DNA of 64,000 nucleotides. It comes from Hyphomicrobiales bacterium (GTDB lineage: Bacteria; Pseudomonadota; Alphaproteobacteria; Rhizobiales; Rhizobiaceae). A program made the position numbers and the translations under genes. The notes under the pieces were generated by a model. The model made no database searches. It worked only from the letters and a program-made list of their open reading frames with translations, and was not told where the DNA came from. Shown piece after piece: positions 37,574 through 46,796 of the stretch (within the stretch, counting starts at the first letter, position 1; every line of letters begins with the position of its first letter). The stretch spans positions 62,001 to 126,000 of the forward strand of contig UCII01000005.1 in the NCBI GenBank assembly GCA_900472485.1, in the 5' to 3' direction.

Positions 37574-38040
37574 TGATGAAAGACAAGGTTTCGCTGCGTA
37601 AACTCGATCTCATAGACATGCCGGCTGCTGCGGCCGTTCATCGCGCTTCCTTCAATGAACGGCTGCCGACGCTTGCCGGACTTCATACGCCGGAAGAGGA
37701 TGTCGGTTTCTGGAGCGCTGTGGTCTTCAAAGACTGCCAGATCTGGGGCGCGGAAGAGGGCGGTCGCCTGGTCGGCGTCATTGCCTTCCTCGAGGATTGG
37801 ATCGATCAGCTCTACGTTCTGCCCGAGGCGCAGGGGCGTGGTATAGGCAGCCGCCTGCTGGATATCGCCAAGTCGACCTATCCGGCGCTGTCGCTCTGGA
37901 CATTCCAGAGAAACGAGCCGGCGCGCCGCTTTTACGAAAAGCACGGCTTCTTCGTGGTTGACGAGTCCGACGGGGCAGGCAATGAGGAAAAGGAGCCGGA
38001 TGTGCTTTACAAATGGGAAGCACATTTGCACCGGCTGTAA
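37573..38040 (+). CDS. GNAT-family N-acetyltransferase
   Basis: A 155-residue acetyl-CoA-dependent transferase. The acetyl-CoA-binding motif A is QLYVLPEAQGRGIGSRLLD, with the Q/RxxGxG/A pyrophosphate loop (QGRGIG); motif B is WTFQRNEPARRFYEKHGF. It begins one base into the murI stop, in a trmJ-murI-GNAT operon. The substrate is unknown; a cell-wall or ribosomal-protein role cannot be told from sequence. Confidence 0.9.
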   Translation: MMKDKVSLRKLDLIDMPAAAAVHRASFNERLPTLAGLHTPEEDVGFWSAVVFKDCQIWGAEEGGRLVGVIAFLEDWIDQLYVLPEAQGRGIGSRLLDIAKSTYPALSLWTFQRNEPARRFYEKHGFFVVDESDGAGNEEKEPDVLYKWEAHLHRL

Positions 38041-38124
38041 TGCAGGATTTGACTGGGCGGCGGGATATTGGGAGGTCGATATTGATGTCTTTTGAGATTG
38101 ATTGCAGCGTTGTCGGGGCAAGCC

Positions 38125-39270
38125 ATGCGTCTGCGTGAGTGCCACAACTTCCATGATTTTCGTCTTCTTGCGAAAAAGCGTCTTCCCGGCCCGATCTTCA
38201 ACTATATCGACGGCGCAGCCGATGACGAGGTGACGCTGCGGCGAAACACGTCAAGCTTTGAAAGCTGCGATCTCGTGCCCAACGTTCTGCGCGGGGTCAG
38301 CGAGATCGACATGTCTGTCACCGTTATGGGACAAAAGCTCGCGACACCCTTTTACTGCTCGCCGACGGCACTGCAGCGTCTCTTCCATCATCAGGGCGAG
38401 AATGCGGTGGCCGCCGCGGCTTCCTCGCTCGGCACTATGTTCGGCGTCTCCTCGCTTGGCACTGTCAGTCTTGAGGAAATCCGCAAGAAGCATCAAGGGC
38501 CGCAGGTCTACCAGTTCTATTTCCACAAGGACCGCGGCTTGAATCGGGCAATGATGGAGCGGGCCAAGGAAGCCGGCGTTAACGTTATGATGCTGACTGT
38601 CGACAGCATTACCGGCGGCAATCGCGAGCGCGATCTTCGCACCGGGTTCTCCATTCCGTTCAAGCTCAATCTGGCGGGCCTCACCCAGTTCGCCATCAAG
38701 CCTGCCTGGGCGGTGAACTATGTCACGCACGAGAAGTTTCGCCTGCCGCAGCTCGATGAGCATGTCGACATGAGCGGCGGCGCCATGTCGATCGGCAAAT
38801 ATTTCACCGAGATGCTCGATCCATCGATGAACTGGAACGACGTCGCCGAGATGGTGAAGCACTGGAACGGGCAGTTCTGCCTGAAGGGTATCATGTCGGT
38901 CGAGGACGCCAAGCGCGCCGTCGATATTGGATGCACCGGCGTCGTGCTGTCGAACCATGGCGGTCGGCAGCTGGACGGCTCGCGTTCCGCGTTCGATCAG
39001 TTGGCGGAGATCGTGGACGCCGTCGGCCATCGCATCGATGTTATGATGGATGGCGGCGTGCAGCGCGGCACGCATGTGCTGAAGGCTCTGTCACTCGGCG
39101 CCAAGGCGGTCGGTCTCGGGCGCTTCTATCTCTATCCGCTCGCCGCTGCCGGTCAGGCGGGTGTGGAGCGGGCGCTGAGGCATTTGCGCACCGAAGTCGA
39201 GCGCGACATGAAGCTGATGGGCTGCACCTCGGTCAGCGAACTGTCGCGGGCTAATCTGCGCTTCAGATAG
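38125..39270 (+). CDS. FMN-dependent alpha-hydroxy-acid dehydrogenase (LldD-like)
   Basis: A 381-residue flavoprotein of the glycolate oxidase/L-lactate dehydrogenase family. N-terminal GPIFNYIDGAADDEVTLRRN carries the active-site Tyr region; CSPTALQRLFHHQGE and QVYQFYFHKDRG bind FMN; VLSNHGGRQLDGSRS has the catalytic His (NHGGRQLD); DGGVQRGTHVLKAL and GRFYLYPLAAAG hold the FMN phosphate. The length fits L-lactate dehydrogenase, but mandelate or glycolate oxidation is not excluded. The ATG at 38125 gives the family N-terminus (MRLRECHNF). It stands alone between a GNAT gene and an ATPase. Confidence 0.9.
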   Translation: MRLRECHNFHDFRLLAKKRLPGPIFNYIDGAADDEVTLRRNTSSFESCDLVPNVLRGVSEIDMSVTVMGQKLATPFYCSPTALQRLFHHQGENAVAAAASSLGTMFGVSSLGTVSLEEIRKKHQGPQVYQFYFHKDRGLNRAMMERAKEAGVNVMMLTVDSITGGNRERDLRTGFSIPFKLNLAGLTQFAIKPAWAVNYVTHEKFRLPQLDEHVDMSGGAMSIGKYFTEMLDPSMNWNDVAEMVKHWNGQFCLKGIMSVEDAKRAVDIGCTGVVLSNHGGRQLDGSRSAFDQLAEIVDAVGHRIDVMMDGGVQRGTHVLKALSLGAKAVGLGRFYLYPLAAAGQAGVERALRHLRTEVERDMKLMGCTSVSELSRANLRFR

Positions 39271-39400
39271 GCCTCGCAATCGCCTGTGGGTTTTTTCAAT
39301 CCACGGGCGCGAAGCTTGGAAATCTTTGCTAGACGGAGACGCGTCCTTTCAGAAAGATGGGACGTATCCACAATTGATTCTCGCTCATAGGGGAAGTGCA

Positions 39401-40918
39401 TTGCAGGTCGGCATCGACATGGGAACGGCGTCCGGCGGGACCAGCGCCCAGCTCGATATCGAGGAGCTGCTGGCGACCCGTCTCTTGGTGCAGGGCAATT
39501 CCGGCTCCGGAAAATCTCATCTTCTACGGCGGTTGCTGGAACAGTCGGCGCAGTGGGTGCAGCAGGTCATCATCGATCCGGAAGGCGATTTCGTCACCTT
39601 GGCCGATAAGTTCGGTCATGTGGTCGTCGAGGGCGAGCGCACGGAAGCCGAGCTTGCCGGCATCGCCAATCGCATCCGCCAGCACCGCGTCTCCTGCGTG
39701 CTGACGCTCGAGGGGCTCGATATCGAGCAGCAAATGCGCGCCGCAGCCGCCTTCCTGAATGGCATGTTCGATGCCGACCGCGAATTCTGGTATCCGGTGC
39801 TTGTGGTGGTCGACGAGGCGCAGATGTTTGCGCCATCGGTCGGCGGCGACGTTTCGGAAGATGCACGCAAGATGTCGCTCGGCGCCATGACCAATCTGAT
39901 GTGCCGCGGCCGAAAGCGCGGCCTTGCCGGCGTCATCGCGACGCAGCGCCTCGCGAAGCTCGCCAAGAACGTTGCGGCGGAAGCTTCCAATTTCCTCATG
40001 GGCCGTACCTTCCTCGATATCGACATGGCGCGTGCCGCCGATCTGCTCGGCATGGATCGCAGGCAGGCGGAAATGTTCCGCGACCTGAAGCGCGGCAATT
40101 TCGTAGCTCTCGGGCCGGCACTTTCGCGCCGTCCGCTGCCGATCGCCATCGGCACTGTGGAAACTTCGGCGCGCTCTTCCAGCCCGAAGCTGATGCCGCT
40201 GCCGGATGCGCCGCAGGATGTCGAAGATCTGATTTTCACGCCGGACCCGGAAGAGTTTGCGAGGCCAGTCGTTCGCCGCACGACGCCGGCGCCGCGGCCG
40301 ACGACTGATATTCTGGCTGAGCTTTCCCGCTCCATGCCGGCGGCAAGCCCGGCACCTTCGGAGCCGAAGGTCAGCCAGCCGGAACTATCGAGCGAGGATC
40401 GCGAGGCGAGAGTGAGCGCGGTGCTCTCCGAAATCCTCGATGATCCCGCCTCCGGCTTCCGAACGGATTCGGTGCTTTATCAGGAGTTTCTTGTACGCTT
40501 GCGCATGCGCCGCGTTCCCGGCGCACCCATGAGCCTTTCGGAATTCCGCCGTCGTGTGGCGATCGTGCGCTCCGGTGCGGACGAAGAGGTCATGGCGACG
40601 GATCAATGGGCAACGGCGCTTGCGCTGTCCGCCAGTGTCACCGACGATCTGCAGGGCGTATTCCTGATGCTCGCCAAGGCCGCGATCAGCGGCGAGCCGT
40701 GCCCGTCCGACGCCCGCATTGCCCGCGCCTATGGCACCCATTCGGCCAGACGCGCACGGCGACTATTGAGCTATTTCGAGGAACAGGGCAGCGTCGTCGT
40801 CCACACGGATTTCTCCGGCAAACGGATCGTCGCCTTCCCGGATATGGGTTCGCAGACCGCGCCTGGCGATGCTAATGCGCCGGATATCGAAGGTGGCGAT
40901 CAGGCGGCGGCGGAATAG
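39401..40918 (+). CDS. HerA/FtsK-like DUF87 ATPase
   Basis: A 505-residue P-loop ATPase. Walker A is VQGNSGSGKSHLLRRLLEQ and Walker B is VLVVVDEAQMF, followed by the sensor segment RGRKRGLAGVIATQR and FRDLKRGNFVALGPALSRRP; these are landmarks of HerA/TraG-like DNA-pumping ATPases. The C-terminal part has a Pro-rich linker and a predicted winged-helix region (THSARRARRLLSYFEEQGSVVVH). The TTG at 39401 is chosen because GGGGAAG lies six bases upstream and homologues start LQVGIDMGT-like. The frame opens at 39326 without a site. The substrate is unknown; no NurA partner is adjacent. Confidence 0.85.
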   Translation: MQVGIDMGTASGGTSAQLDIEELLATRLLVQGNSGSGKSHLLRRLLEQSAQWVQQVIIDPEGDFVTLADKFGHVVVEGERTEAELAGIANRIRQHRVSCVLTLEGLDIEQQMRAAAAFLNGMFDADREFWYPVLVVVDEAQMFAPSVGGDVSEDARKMSLGAMTNLMCRGRKRGLAGVIATQRLAKLAKNVAAEASNFLMGRTFLDIDMARAADLLGMDRRQAEMFRDLKRGNFVALGPALSRRPLPIAIGTVETSARSSSPKLMPLPDAPQDVEDLIFTPDPEEFARPVVRRTTPAPRPTTDILAELSRSMPAASPAPSEPKVSQPELSSEDREARVSAVLSEILDDPASGFRTDSVLYQEFLVRLRMRRVPGAPMSLSEFRRRVAIVRSGADEEVMATDQWATALALSASVTDDLQGVFLMLAKAAISGEPCPSDARIARAYGTHSARRARRLLSYFEEQGSVVVHTDFSGKRIVAFPDMGSQTAPGDANAPDIEGGDQAAAE

Positions 40919-40986
40919 CGGAAAATACGGCACTCTTGATCCGTATCCCGGATACGCCTATATTTATCTCTGCAGGAGATGAATTC

Positions 40987-41322
40987 ATGGCCGCGCGTGA
41001 TAGGATCCAGCGATATAGGGAAAGTGGTGGAGCGTCCGACCTAGTGAGGGTGGAGGTTCTAGTTCCGGCAGCGTGCCGTAATGATATCCTGTCGCAAGCG
41101 GCGAAAATGCGCGCAGAACATCGACAAAGGAAAGAGCGTCTTCGAGAGAATGTCGAAGAAGCGCTTGACCGCTATGGCACCCGCCTCCTTGACAATATCG
41201 ATCTGGATCGGCTGCCCGATTTGGCACAGAAGGCAAGGGTGATAGCCAGCGCCTTGATGGAGCGCGGCGATGCACGCGCCTTTGTACTGGGGCGTCGCAT
41301 GCTTGACGAGGTAGGGCGATAA
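40987..41322 (+). CDS. Small helical protein, possible antitoxin of a nucleotidyltransferase cassette
   Basis: A 111-residue, mostly helical and highly charged protein (AKMRAEHRQRKERLRENVEEALDRYGTRLLDNIDL). The N-terminus, DRIQRYRESGGASDLVRVEVLVPAACRNDIL, looks like a ribbon-helix-helix DNA-binding segment. GCAGGAGATG precedes the ATG at 40987. It lies 3 bases before a nucleotidyltransferase-like gene, and the tight pair resembles a toxin-antitoxin operon. I do not recognise a characterised family; antitoxin function is inference from arrangement. Confidence 0.65.
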   Translation: MAARDRIQRYRESGGASDLVRVEVLVPAACRNDILSQAAKMRAEHRQRKERLRENVEEALDRYGTRLLDNIDLDRLPDLAQKARVIASALMERGDARAFVLGRRMLDEVGR

Positions 41323-41325
41323 GCG

Positions 41326-42150
41326 ATGGCGCTGACGAAGCTACAAAAAGAGATTATGGCGTCCATCGCCAAAAATCGCTCGGAAACCAGCTATGTCGCG
41401 GGTGGGCTTGTCCTTAATATGAATTGGCCTCGTCTGTCCGACGATATCGATATCTTCCAAGATACCGACGAGGAAATCGGTCCTGTTGCCGAGCGGGACA
41501 TGGAAACGCTCAGAACTGATGGTTTCCGTGTTTCTGTCGAGGTCAATGTCTATGGCTGCGTCGAGGCCGAAGTCTCCAAGGCGCAGGAGAATACGCTCAT
41601 TCAATGGATGAGCGAATCTCGAACCCGGTTTCTCCCGCTTATTCGAGACAAGGAGTGGGGCGCAAGGCTTCACCCAGCGGACCTTGCCGTGAATAAGGTT
41701 TTGGCGGCATCAACCCGGACAAAGCCACGGGATTTCGTCGATTTGTTAATGATCGACGAAAGGTTGGCTCCGCTTGGTGCGGTTGTCGTCGCAGCCTCGG
41801 GAAAGCCACCTCATTATTCTCCAATCAGGATAATTGATGAAATTCGGCGAAGAGGGCTATCGGTTTCGACCGAGGATTATGATTCCGTGAGAGGTCTTCC
41901 AGTCGATTTTACGGCCAGCGTCATTCGCGACAGGCTTGTGGAGGTGCTGAATGGAGCGGAGCGCTACGTTCGATCCGCGCCACCGGATATAGTCGGTCTG
42001 CTTGCGGTCAACGCCAGCGGCATCCCAATTCAGATATCGGCTTTGACCGACGATGGCGTGCAGTTTCGAAAGGCGACATCCGAGCTGGATCTGATGCCGT
42101 CGTTGCCGGATGTGCCGGAGGACTGGCGCGGCCTGGGGCGTGCGGAATGA
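41326..42150 (+). CDS. AbiEii-like nucleotidyltransferase (putative toxin)
   Basis: A 274-residue protein. The N-terminus carries the minimal nucleotidyltransferase core: YVAGGLVLNMNWPRLSDDIDIF, with GG and the D-I-D metal-binding pair, as in AbiEii/Type IV toxin nucleotidyltransferases. Helical segments with HPADLAVNKVLAASTRTKPRDFVDLLMID follow, also typical of that family. It is encoded 3 bases after a small helical protein gene. Family AbiEii toxins are usually paired with an AbiEi winged-helix antitoxin, which is not what is seen here. The substrate is not known. Confidence 0.7.
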   Translation: MALTKLQKEIMASIAKNRSETSYVAGGLVLNMNWPRLSDDIDIFQDTDEEIGPVAERDMETLRTDGFRVSVEVNVYGCVEAEVSKAQENTLIQWMSESRTRFLPLIRDKEWGARLHPADLAVNKVLAASTRTKPRDFVDLLMIDERLAPLGAVVVAASGKPPHYSPIRIIDEIRRRGLSVSTEDYDSVRGLPVDFTASVIRDRLVEVLNGAERYVRSAPPDIVGLLAVNASGIPIQISALTDDGVQFRKATSELDLMPSLPDVPEDWRGLGRAE

Positions 42151-42374
42151 AACTGCGCTTCTCGCCGATCCTGCTGTTGACATTTTCATGACGACCCCTT
42201 ACAGACCGCGCCAACGCCGGGCAGAAATGTCCGGTGTTTCATTTGACATGTCCCGTGGCTTCGTCCGTTCGCTAACGTGAGAAGCCTGTCAGAGCTCGAA
42301 AACGGAGTTCAGAGGAGGGCGTGTTTCCTTCGCGGTTCGGCAACGGGCCGCCATAACACTTGAAAGGAAATGCG

Positions 42375-42992
42375 ATGAGCAAGCGCGAATCGTCCAAGTA
42401 CAAAATTGACCGCCGTATGGGCGAAAACATCTGGGGCCGTCCGAAGTCCCCGGTTAACCGCCGCGAATACGGCCCGGGCCAGCACGGCCAGCGCCGCAAG
42501 GGCAAGCTCTCGGACTTCGGCGTGCAGCTGCGCGCCAAGCAGAAGCTGAAGGGCTACTACGGCGACCTGCGTGAAAAGCAGTTCCGCGCCACCTTCGACG
42601 AAGCCAACCGCCGCAAGGGCGACACCTCGGAAAACCTGATCGGCCTGCTCGAATCGCGTCTCGACGCGATCGTCTACCGCGCCAAGTTCGTTCCGACGGT
42701 CTTCGCCGCCCGTCAGTTCGTCAACCACGGCCACGTCACGGTCAACGGCGTTCGCGTCAACATCGGTTCGTACCGCTGCAAGGCTGGCGACGTTATCGAA
42801 GTTCGCGAGAAGTCCAAGCAGCTCGTAACCGTTCTGGAATCGGTTTCTCTCGCTGAGCGAGACGTTCCGGATTACATCGAAGTCGATCACAACAAGATGG
42901 TTGCGACCTTCGCTCGCGTTCCGGCTCTCGCCGACGTGCCGTACGCCGTCGTCATGGAACCGCATCTGGTCGTCGAATTCTATTCGCGTTAA
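42375..42992 (+). CDS. rpsD: 30S ribosomal protein S4
   Basis: A 205-residue ribosomal protein that binds 16S rRNA early in small-subunit assembly and, with S5, sets decoding accuracy. The N-terminus is basic and helical ([22 protein letters not shown]) and the RNA-binding S4 domain contains [27 protein letters not shown]. The ATG at 42375 follows AAAGGAAATGCG. The gene stands alone and ends in a strong terminator. The 224 bases upstream of it hold no gene and presumably its promoter. Confidence 0.98.
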   Translation: MSKRESSKYKIDRRMGENIWGRPKSPVNRREYGPGQHGQRRKGKLSDFGVQLRAKQKLKGYYGDLREKQFRATFDEANRRKGDTSENLIGLLESRLDAIVYRAKFVPTVFAARQFVNHGHVTVNGVRVNIGSYRCKAGDVIEVREKSKQLVTVLESVSLAERDVPDYIEVDHNKMVATFARVPALADVPYAVVMEPHLVVEFYSR

Positions 42993-43018
42993 TAAGCGGA
43001 TAACTTTCTTAATGAATG

Positions 43019-43047
43019 AAAAGCCGCTCGGTTTGAGCGGCTTTTTT
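43019..43047 (+). terminator. Rho-independent terminator after rpsD
   Basis: A perfect 11-bp stem (43019-43029 with 43035-43045) with a five-base loop and six consecutive T (43042-43047). Confidence 0.88.
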
Positions 43048-43063
43048 GTCTTTGGAGCGCCTC

Positions 43064-43993
43064 ATGACGGATTTGCAGGCCATTCTCGACGGCATTCATG
43101 CGGAGCTTTCGCCGCGCATCGGCGAAGGCAAGGTTGCCGATTACATTCCCGAGCTGGCAAAGGTCGATCCGAAGCAGTTCGGAATGGCAATCGCAACGGT
43201 CGACGGCAAAATCTACTGCATCGGCGACGCGGGCGTCCCTTTCTCCATCCAGAGTATCTCCAAGGTCTTCATGCTGACCCTGGCGCTGGGCAAAGTCGGC
43301 GAGAGCCTGTGGAATCGCGTAGGGCGTGAGCCATCCGGTACGGCTTTCAATTCCATCGTCCAACTGGAGCGCGAAGAGGGCATTCCGCGCAATCCCTTCG
43401 TCAATGCCGGTGCCATCGCCGTCAGCGATGTCGTACTCGCTGGACACGAGCCGCGCGAGGCGATAGGCGAGTTGCTGCGCTTCGTGCGCTATGTGGCCGA
43501 CGACGAGACGATTAGCATCGATGACAAGGTCGCGCGTTCGGAGACGCAGACGGGCTTTCGCAATTTCGCGCTTGCCAATTTCATGCGCGCCTACGGCAAT
43601 ATTCATCACCCTGTTGAGCATGTGCTTGGTGTTTATTTCCATCAGTGCGCGCTTTCCATGAGCTGCCTGCAGCTTGCCAAGGCGGGGCTCTATCTCGCTG
43701 CGCGCGGCAGCAATCCCATCACAGGTCACTCCGTCGTCTCGCCGAAGCGGGCGCGGCGCATCAATGCGCTGATGCTGACTTGCGGCCATTATGATGGCTC
43801 GGGGGACTTCGCCTATCATGTCGGCCTGCCGGGCAAGAGTGGTGTCGGCGGCGGCATTCTGGCCGTGGCGCCGGGCATCGGCTCCATTGCCGTCTGGTCG
43901 CCGGGACTGAACAAGGTCGGCAATTCGCAGCTCGGCGCTGTTGCGCTGGAAATGCTGGCGGCGCGCACTGGCTGGTCCGTATTCGGGGATTGA
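43064..43993 (+). CDS. glsA: Glutaminase A
   Basis: A 309-residue enzyme that hydrolyses glutamine to glutamate and ammonia. It has a serine beta-lactamase-like fold; the catalytic S-x-x-K is in [13 protein letters not shown], and the substrate-binding [11 protein letters not shown] and the C-terminal [15 protein letters not shown] are diagnostic. GGAG lies 8 bases before the ATG at 43064. It is followed by ttcA, 61 bases downstream on the same strand. Confidence 0.95.
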   Translation: MTDLQAILDGIHAELSPRIGEGKVADYIPELAKVDPKQFGMAIATVDGKIYCIGDAGVPFSIQSISKVFMLTLALGKVGESLWNRVGREPSGTAFNSIVQLEREEGIPRNPFVNAGAIAVSDVVLAGHEPREAIGELLRFVRYVADDETISIDDKVARSETQTGFRNFALANFMRAYGNIHHPVEHVLGVYFHQCALSMSCLQLAKAGLYLAARGSNPITGHSVVSPKRARRINALMLTCGHYDGSGDFAYHVGLPGKSGVGGGILAVAPGIGSIAVWSPGLNKVGNSQLGAVALEMLAARTGWSVFGD

Positions 43994-44054
43994 TACCCAT
44001 GTCTTCTCGAGCCGCTTTCTGCTATCAGCGTGGCGAGATGCAAGGAATGATCGA

Positions 44055-44942
44055 ATGAATATCGCGACGACTGTAAAGGACGACATCGATATCGAGGTTG
44101 AGGATAGCGGTTCCGCCGCGCATCCGATGTTTTCCGATGCGCCGCGTTCGGTCTCCTTCAACAAGCTTCGCAAGCGCCTGTTGCGGCAGGTGCGCCAGGC
44201 CATGGAAGACTTCCAGATGCTGAAGGGCCAGAAGCGCTGGCTCGTCGGCCTTTCCGGCGGCAAGGATTCCTATGGGCTGCTTGCACTGCTGCTCGATCTG
44301 AAATGGCGCGGCCTGCTGCCGGTGGAGCTGGTCGCCTGCAATCTGGATCAGGGTCAGCCGAATTTCCCGAAGCATATTCTGCCCGAATATCTGACGAAGA
44401 TCGGTGTCACGCATCGCATCGAATATCGCGACACCTATTCGATCGTGAAGGAAAAGGTGCCGGAGGGGGCAACCTATTGTTCGCTCTGTTCGCGCCTGCG
44501 TCGCGGCAATCTTTATCGCATCGCTCGCGAGGAAGGTTGCGATGCGCTCGTGCTTGGCCATCACCGCGAGGATATTCTCGAGACCTTCTTTATGAACTTC
44601 TTCCATGGCGGCCGGCTGGCCTCCATGCCGGCGAAGTTGCTCAATGACGAGGGCGACTTGATGCTGTTGCGCCCACTGGCCTATGCGGCAGAAGACGACC
44701 TCGCCAAGTTCGCTGCGGCCATGCAGTTCCCGATCATTCCCTGCGATCTCTGTGGCTCGCAGGACGGATTGCAGCGCAATGCCATGAAGGACATGCTCGC
44801 CGATATCGAGCGGCGCATGCCGGGGCGCAAGGATACGATGCTGCGCGCTCTGGCGCATGTGAACCCGTCACACCTGCTCGACCCGAAATTATTCGATTTC
44901 GCTGGATTGATGACACAGGGATCTTCCGGCGATCCAGCGTAA
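44055..44942 (+). CDS. ttcA: tRNA 2-thiocytidine-32 synthetase
   Basis: A 295-residue PP-loop ATPase that thiolates C32 of tRNA, a [4Fe-4S] enzyme. The PP-loop is [13 protein letters not shown]; the paired CxxC motifs for the cluster are [11 protein letters not shown] and [11 protein letters not shown]. The ATG at 44055 follows AAGGA with nine bases of spacing; the frame runs on upstream into glsA. It is followed 72 bases downstream by an inositol monophosphatase gene. Confidence 0.95.
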   Translation: MNIATTVKDDIDIEVEDSGSAAHPMFSDAPRSVSFNKLRKRLLRQVRQAMEDFQMLKGQKRWLVGLSGGKDSYGLLALLLDLKWRGLLPVELVACNLDQGQPNFPKHILPEYLTKIGVTHRIEYRDTYSIVKEKVPEGATYCSLCSRLRRGNLYRIAREEGCDALVLGHHREDILETFFMNFFHGGRLASMPAKLLNDEGDLMLLRPLAYAAEDDLAKFAAAMQFPIIPCDLCGSQDGLQRNAMKDMLADIERRMPGRKDTMLRALAHVNPSHLLDPKLFDFAGLMTQGSSGDPA

Positions 44943-45014
44943 TTCAGTGCTTTTGCCACACCGATGTCATCGAATCGGGCATAAGAGGAAGCCCTTACAA
45001 AACAGAGGCTTCCT

Positions 45015-45842
45015 ATGAATTTCTCCGATACTGATTTCGACTATGTGACGACGATCGTTGCCGAAGCGGCGTCAAAGGAAATCATGCCGCGCTTCCGCAA
45101 TCTGGACGCTGGCGACATATCGGAAAAGACGTCGGCTATCGACCTCGTGACCGAGGCGGATCTTCTGGCAGAACGGCACATCACCGCGGCACTGAAGGTG
45201 CGTTTTCCGAAAGCTGTGATCGTCGGTGAAGAGGCCTATGAGGCTGACAAGTCCGTCGTGCCGGCGCTGGCGCATGCGGAATTGGCCTTTACCATCGACC
45301 CGGTGGATGGCACCTTCAATTTCGCGGCCGGACTGCCTGTTTTCGGGACGATCGTCGCCGTCGTCGCCAATGGCGAAACGATCGCCAGCATCATCCACGA
45401 TCCCGTGCTTGGCGACACCCTGACCTCCATGAAAGGCGGCGGCACTTTCCTGCGCCGGCAAACCGGGCAGGCGAGGCGGCTTGCCGTTGCCGCACCTGCC
45501 CCTTTGAGCGCGATGACGGGCGCCATATCCTGGGGTCATATGGATGAGCCAGACCGGTCGCGGATCAACGCAAATCTATCGAAGGCCCGCATGGCTTTTT
45601 CGCTCAATTGTTCGGCTTACGAATATTGGATGGTGGCGTCGGGCAAATGGCATTTCATCGGCCATTCCAAGCTAATGCCATGGGATCATCTTGCCGGCGT
45701 GCTGGCGCATCAGGAGGCGGGCGGCTATACCGCCAAGTTCGATGGTACCCCCTACAAGCCCGGTGAAACGACGGGCGGCATCATTTCTGCGCCTGACGAG
45801 GAAAGCTGGCGGATGATCCGCCGCGAGATCATCGGCGCCTGA
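45015..45842 (+). CDS. Inositol monophosphatase family protein (first of two tandem paralogues)
   Basis: A 275-residue Mg-dependent phosphatase. The metal-binding signatures are present: VGEEAYEAD (Glu) and IDPVDGTFNFAAGLPVFG (DPxDGTxNF). The downstream KLMPWDHLAGVLAHQEAG is the WDxAAG region, here WDHLAG. The substrate range may include inositol, 3'-phosphoadenosine phosphate or sugar phosphates. The next gene encodes a paralogue 16 bases further on. AGAGG precedes the ATG at 45015. Confidence 0.9.
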   Translation: MNFSDTDFDYVTTIVAEAASKEIMPRFRNLDAGDISEKTSAIDLVTEADLLAERHITAALKVRFPKAVIVGEEAYEADKSVVPALAHAELAFTIDPVDGTFNFAAGLPVFGTIVAVVANGETIASIIHDPVLGDTLTSMKGGGTFLRRQTGQARRLAVAAPAPLSAMTGAISWGHMDEPDRSRINANLSKARMAFSLNCSAYEYWMVASGKWHFIGHSKLMPWDHLAGVLAHQEAGGYTAKFDGTPYKPGETTGGIISAPDEESWRMIRREIIGA

Positions 45843-45858
45843 CGCGAAAGGAAAAAGC

Positions 45859-46683
45859 ATGACATCGCTCGTTGACGTTACCACGCTTGCTCATGTGCTG
45901 CGCCGTGCGGCACAGACGGAGATCCTGCCTCGTTTCCGCAGGCTCGGCAGCGACGATATCCGCGCCAAGAGCGAGGCGACGGATCTGGTGACGGAAGCCG
46001 ACGAGCGGGCCGAGCATATGATAAAGGCAGAGGTTGCGCGGCTCTGGCCCGAGGCACTGTTCATCGGTGAGGAATCGGTTGCGGCCGACCCGTCGCTACT
46101 GAAGAAGCTGGCGGACGCTGACCTTGCCATCATCGTCGATCCCGTCGACGGCACGTTCAATTTTGCTGCCGGCATTCCAGCCTTCGGCGTCATGGCCTCG
46201 ATCGTCTCGAAAGGCGAAACCGTTGCCGGTATCATCTTCGATCCGATGGGTGATGACTGGGTGCTTGCGGAGCGCGGAAGCGGCGCATGGCTGCGTCGAC
46301 CGGATGGCGAGACGCTGCGTCTCAACGTTGCTCCGTCCGTCCCGCTGGAAGAGCTGGTCGGCATGGCGGCCACCGGCTTTCTGCCGAAGGAAAAGCGTGC
46401 GGAGGTCATGGGCAATCTCGCCAAGGTGCGCTACACGACCTGCTATCGCTGCGCGGCGCATGAGTATCGCACGCTCGCGGGCGGCTATGTGCATTATCTC
46501 ATGTACAACAAGCTGATGCCTTGGGATCACTTGGCGGGATCGCTGATCTCGGCCGAATCCGGAGCCTATGTCCGCCGTTTCGACGGCTCGCCCTATCTGC
46601 CGCATCATTTCGACGGCGGGCTGTTGATCGCGGCGGACAAGGATACCTGGGAGCTGTTGCGGCGCGAAGTCTTCACTCTTTGA
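45859..46683 (+). CDS. Inositol monophosphatase family protein (second of two tandem paralogues)
   Basis: A 274-residue paralogue of the preceding gene. It has the same metal motifs (GEESVAAD and VDPVDGTFNFAAGIPAFG) and MPWDHLAGSLISAESG. Sequence identity between the two is only moderate (shared motifs, different N-termini and loops), so the duplication is old and the two enzymes may have different substrates. It is separated from the first by 16 bases, so the two are cotranscribed. Confidence 0.9.
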   Translation: MTSLVDVTTLAHVLRRAAQTEILPRFRRLGSDDIRAKSEATDLVTEADERAEHMIKAEVARLWPEALFIGEESVAADPSLLKKLADADLAIIVDPVDGTFNFAAGIPAFGVMASIVSKGETVAGIIFDPMGDDWVLAERGSGAWLRRPDGETLRLNVAPSVPLEELVGMAATGFLPKEKRAEVMGNLAKVRYTTCYRCAAHEYRTLAGGYVHYLMYNKLMPWDHLAGSLISAESGAYVRRFDGSPYLPHHFDGGLLIAADKDTWELLRREVFTL

Positions 46684-46796
46684 GGGGAACCACGCCACGA
46701 TAGCCGGCGCGGCCTCTTGGAAAGTAACGGCTGGAGGGCTATCTTTGCTGCAACAGGCAAGAGCCTTGGTCGGCGCTTGCCGCGGGGATGAGACAG

